Source: UMGS1696 sp964463375
GTDB taxonomy: Bacteria > Bacillota > Clostridia > Oscillospirales > CAG-272
Direction of reading: 5' to 3'
DNA length: 6,134 nucleotides
Assembly (NCBI GenBank): GCA_964463375.1
Contig: CAYXBQ010000061.1
Coordinates: 1-6,134, forward strand
Shown here: one piece after another, positions 4,676 through 6,134 of the stretch
Layout of the letters: every line of letters begins with the position of its first letter
Numbering within the stretch: position 1 is the first letter of the stretch
Program-made: the position numbers and the translations under genes
The notes under the pieces: model-generated
What the model was told of the DNA's origin: nothing
Seen by the model: the letters and a program-made list of their open reading frames with translations, nothing else
Databases searched by the model: none

Positions 4676-5017
4676 CAATTTCTCTCTTTTCTCGTCCGGA
4701 CTGTCGAAGGCAACAAAAACGCAAGCTGTGGAAAAGTCCATAATAGTTGGATAAACCACAGTTTTCCACAGGAAGCGTAGAGCCAGCGAGTGACGTTATC
4801 AAAAACGTCAACCATGTAAATCACTGAATCATGCGCATACTCCACTGCTTCCTGTTGCCCGAAGAAATTCTACTCTGTAGAATTTCTTCACAAGTTCAGT
4901 TACGTAAGTAACTGAATCTTGCCCCGTCGGCACAGGAATCACACCTGTTCGGCTGCAAATCGTGCAGTTCGCGGGCTATACCGCCGGTAAGGAATTTCAC
5001 CTATCCCCAAAGAATTG
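4676..5017 (-). promoter_or_regulatory. FMN riboswitch (RFN element) split by a large P6 insertion
   Basis: On the minus strand the 5' half carries the RFN signatures in order: GATAGGTGAAATTCC, TTACCGGCGGTATAGCCCGCGA, a small variable hairpin (CTGCA...TGCAG), AACAGGTGTGATTCCTGT, and GCCGACGG (4931-4924). The 3' half, AGTCCGGACGAGAAAAGAGAG, is found only after about 220 further bases (4702-4682). P1 closes across the whole element: CAATTCTTT (5017-5009) pairs with 4685-4676, with one bulged A. P6 is CCGAC (4930-4926) with GTCCGG (4701-4696). All core elements are therefore intact and in order, and only the P6 loop is replaced. The element precedes a riboflavin-transporter gene, as expected, so FMN should switch off ribU. 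The aptamer assignment is firm; activity with the insertion is not shown. Confidence 0.93.
4703..4923 (-). other. Structured ~220-nt insertion in the P6 loop of the FMN riboswitch
   Basis: Read on the minus strand, the insertion folds into several strong helices. Helix A: TTCAGTTAC/GTAACTGAA, nine perfect bp with loop TTAC, extended by CAAG/CTTG past one bulged A (4921-4891). Helix B: GAAGAAATTCTAC/GTAGAATTTCTTC, 13 perfect bp with loop AGA (4889-4861). Helix C1: CAGGAAGC plus GTGGAG pairs with CTCTAC plus GCTTCCTG (4854-4840 with 4782-4769), and encloses TGACGTT/AACGTCA (4810-4804 with 4797-4791). Helix C2: CTGTGGAAAA/TTTTCCACAG, ten bp (4771-4762 with 4735-4726), sharing three bases with C1. 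GGCAACA (4859-4853) can pair with TGTTGCC (4715-4709) to enclose C1 and C2. No convincing gene lies inside. CGAC flanks both ends (4929-4926, 4706-4703), compatible with either a mobile insert or P6 remodelling. Confidence 0.85.
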
Positions 5018-5023
5018 TATGGA

Positions 5024-5052
5024 ATGATAAAACAGAAATACCCCCGGTAGAA
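5024..5052 (-). promoter_or_regulatory. Weak candidate promoter for the FMN riboswitch-ribU unit
   Basis: On the minus strand TATCAT (5029-5024) would place initiation near 5017, exactly at the start of P1. At 17-base spacing the -35 position reads TTCTAC (5052-5047), a poor match that lies inside the tuf terminator hairpin. Read-through from tuf is the alternative source of transcription. Confidence 0.3.
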
Positions 5053-5067
5053 TAACCGAGGGTATTT
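5028..5067 (-). terminator. Intrinsic terminator of tuf
   Basis: AAATACCCTCGGT (5067-5055) pairs with ACCGGGGGTATTT (5048-5036), a 13-bp stem with one wobble and the loop TATTCT. An interrupted T-rich tract (CTGTTTTA) follows on the minus strand. It lies about 120 nt past the tuf stop and about 20 nt before the FMN riboswitch, separating the two units. Confidence 0.85.
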
Positions 5068-5081
5068 TATAAGCATCAGCA

Positions 5082-5146
5082 GGGAACAGCTCGGTGAACC
5101 GTTCCCGATTGACTCAAATGCATCGTTACGAAGACTACGTACGATG
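5082..5146 (-). other. Two hairpins in the tuf 3' untranslated region
   Basis: On the minus strand CATCGTACG with CGT-A-ACGATG (5146-5121) forms a stem with one bulge, and GGGAACGG with CTGTTCCC (5106-5099 with 5089-5082) forms an eight-bp stem. Neither is followed by a T-run. The second resembles the GGGAACGGT half of the palindrome near metK but is not a copy. They may stabilise the 3' end of tuf mRNA; function unknown. Confidence 0.45.
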
Positions 5147-5162
5147 TATCTTTAACGAAGTC

Positions 5163-5180
5163 TTAGCCCTCGACAATCGA
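5163..5180 (-). pseudogene. Possible leftover of a second tuf 3' end
   Basis: Seven bases after the tuf stop, the minus strand reads TCGATTGTCGAGGGCTAA, which translates as S-I-V-E-G-stop in its own frame. The true tuf end is S-E-I-E-G-stop. Both are followed by the same heptamer GACTTCG. This looks like a small duplicated or exchanged gene tail. At only 18 nt it could be chance. Confidence 0.35.
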
Positions 5181-5186
5181 AGTCTA

Positions 5187-6134
5187 TTAGCCTTCGATTT
5201 CAGATACAACGCCGGAACCTACGGTACGGCCACCTTCACGGATAGCGAAACGCAGACCCTTTTCGATAGCGATGGGGGTGATCAGTTCAACGTTCATGTC
5301 AACGTTGTCACCAGGACGGCACATTTCAACGCCTTCAGGCAGCTTGATGGTACCGGTAACGTCAGTAGTTCTGAAGTAGAACTGCGGTCTGTAACCAGAG
5401 AAGAAGGGCTTCTGACGGCCGCCTTCCTTTTCAGTCAGAACGTATACCTGACCGGTGAACTTGGTGTGGGGATGGATCGTGCCGGGCTTGCACAGAACCT
5501 GACCTCTTTCGATGGCCTTCTTGTCGATACCACGGAGCAGCAGACCAACGTTGTCACCTGCTTCAGCGGAATCCAGCAGCTTACGGAACATTTCAACGCC
5601 GGTGATAACAGTGGTCTTTCTTTCTTCGGTCAGACCAATGATTTCAACGGTGTCACCCATCTTAACAGTACCACGTTCTACTCTACCAGTAGCAACGGTA
5701 CCACGACCGGTGATGGAGAATACGTCTTCTACGGGCATCAGGAAGTCCAGGTCGGCCTTTCTTTCAGGAGTAGGAATGTAATCGTCAACAGCAGCCATCA
5801 GTTCCAGGATAGGAGCATATTCGGGAGCGGAAGTATCGGTGTTGGTGGATTCCAGAGCTTCACGAGCAGAGCCACGGATGATCGGAATATCGTCGCCCGG
5901 GAAGTCGTACTCAGACAGCAGTTCACGGATTTCCATTTCAACCAGTTCCAGCAGTTCTTCGTCGTCAACCAGGTCGCACTTGTTCATGAACACAACGATA
6001 GCGGGAACGCCTACCTGACGAGCCAGCAGAATGTGTTCACGGGTCTGCTGCATAGGACCGTCGGAAGCAGCAACAACCAGGATAGCACCGTCCATCTGAG
6101 CAGCACCGGTGATCATGTTCTTAACATAGTCAGC
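5187..6134 (-). CDS. tuf: Elongation factor Tu (N-terminal part missing)
   Basis: EF-Tu delivers aminoacyl-tRNA to the ribosomal A site as a GTPase. The frame is open to the window edge. The 315 visible residues begin at ADYVKNMITGAAQMDGAILVV, just after the usual DCPGH motif, so about 84 N-terminal residues (P-loop, switch I) lie outside. The G4 motif NKCD (visible 51-54) and G5-type RGSA are present. Domain 2 carries VFSITGRGTVATGRVERG and domain 3 ends HTKFTGQVYVLTEKEGGR...GYRPQFYFRTTDVTG...MNVELITPIAIEKGLRFAIREGGRTVGSGVVSEIEG. Codon use is strongly biased, as in rplK and rplA, fitting very high expression. It is followed by a structured 3' region and a terminator. It should be the last gene of its transcript; the upstream partner (often fusA) is not visible. 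Confidence 0.98.
   Translation of the reverse strand, partial: ADYVKNMITGAAQMDGAILVVAASDGPMQQTREHILLARQVGVPAIVVFMNKCDLVDDEELLELVEMEIRELLSEYDFPGDDIPIIRGSAREALESTNTDTSAPEYAPILELMAAVDDYIPTPERKADLDFLMPVEDVFSITGRGTVATGRVERGTVKMGDTVEIIGLTEERKTTVITGVEMFRKLLDSAEAGDNVGLLLRGIDKKAIERGQVLCKPGTIHPHTKFTGQVYVLTEKEGGRQKPFFSGYRPQFYFRTTDVTGTIKLPEGVEMCRPGDNVDMNVELITPIAIEKGLRFAIREGGRTVGSGVVSEIEG

Noticed and set aside
4726..4771. DnaA-box-like TTTTCCACAG and TTTATCCAA sequences, possibly an origin
   Set aside because: They do not match the TTATCCACA consensus, are arms of RNA hairpins, and no dnaA, dnaN or AT-rich unwinding region is nearby.
3729..4837. A 12-mer GAATCATGCGCA shared by the metK leader (minus strand, 3740-3729) and the riboswitch insertion (plus strand, 4826-4837)
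   Set aside because: A 12-base match across both strands of a 6-kb window is expected about once or twice by chance, and the flanks do not extend it.
4561..4845. A small protein of up to 94 codons inside the riboswitch insertion and expression platform
   Set aside because: It would start at GTG without a well-placed ribosome binding site and runs through aptamer core and terminator. The RNA signals explain the conservation seen there better.

Overview
The window is a piece of bacterial chromosome carrying translation and transcription core genes plus two riboswitch-controlled metabolic genes. A Bacillota host, most likely a Clostridia / Oscillospiraceae-type gut bacterium, fits best: strong GGAGG ribosome binding sites, an S-box (SAM-I) leader on metK, an FMN riboswitch on a RibU-type ECF transporter subunit, a moderately GC-rich composition, and the protein sequences themselves. 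The genus cannot be fixed from the sequence alone.

Layout, plus strand (1-2224): the 3' part of secE, then nusG, rplK and rplA, closed by a strong intrinsic terminator. The order secE-nusG-rplK-rplA is the classical one, but rplJ-rplL do not follow; the cluster stops at rplA. The rplK leader contains a helix that imitates the L1-binding part of 23S rRNA, so L1 (encoded by rplA) probably represses translation of rplK-rplA.

Layout, minus strand (6134 down to 2244): the C-terminal four fifths of tuf (EF-Tu) with its terminator; then an FMN riboswitch leader and a ribU-like riboflavin transporter S-component gene; then a clear promoter, a SAM-I riboswitch with antiterminator/terminator, and metK (S-adenosylmethionine synthetase), which converges on rplA. 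The metK terminator is built from a palindrome whose near-identical second copy lies in the metK 5' untranslated region.

The most unusual item is the FMN riboswitch. Both conserved halves of the aptamer are present (about 5017-4924 and 4702-4676 on the minus strand), and the closing P1 helix pairs across them. Between the halves, in the place of the normally tiny P6 loop, sits an insertion of about 220 nt packed with strong hairpins, including a perfect 13-bp stem and a 9-bp stem extended to 13 bp. One arm inside this insertion is a perfect 12-nt complement of the apical part of the downstream transcription terminator. This suggests that the insertion may act on the expression platform as well as decorate the aptamer. 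This is inference from pairing only.
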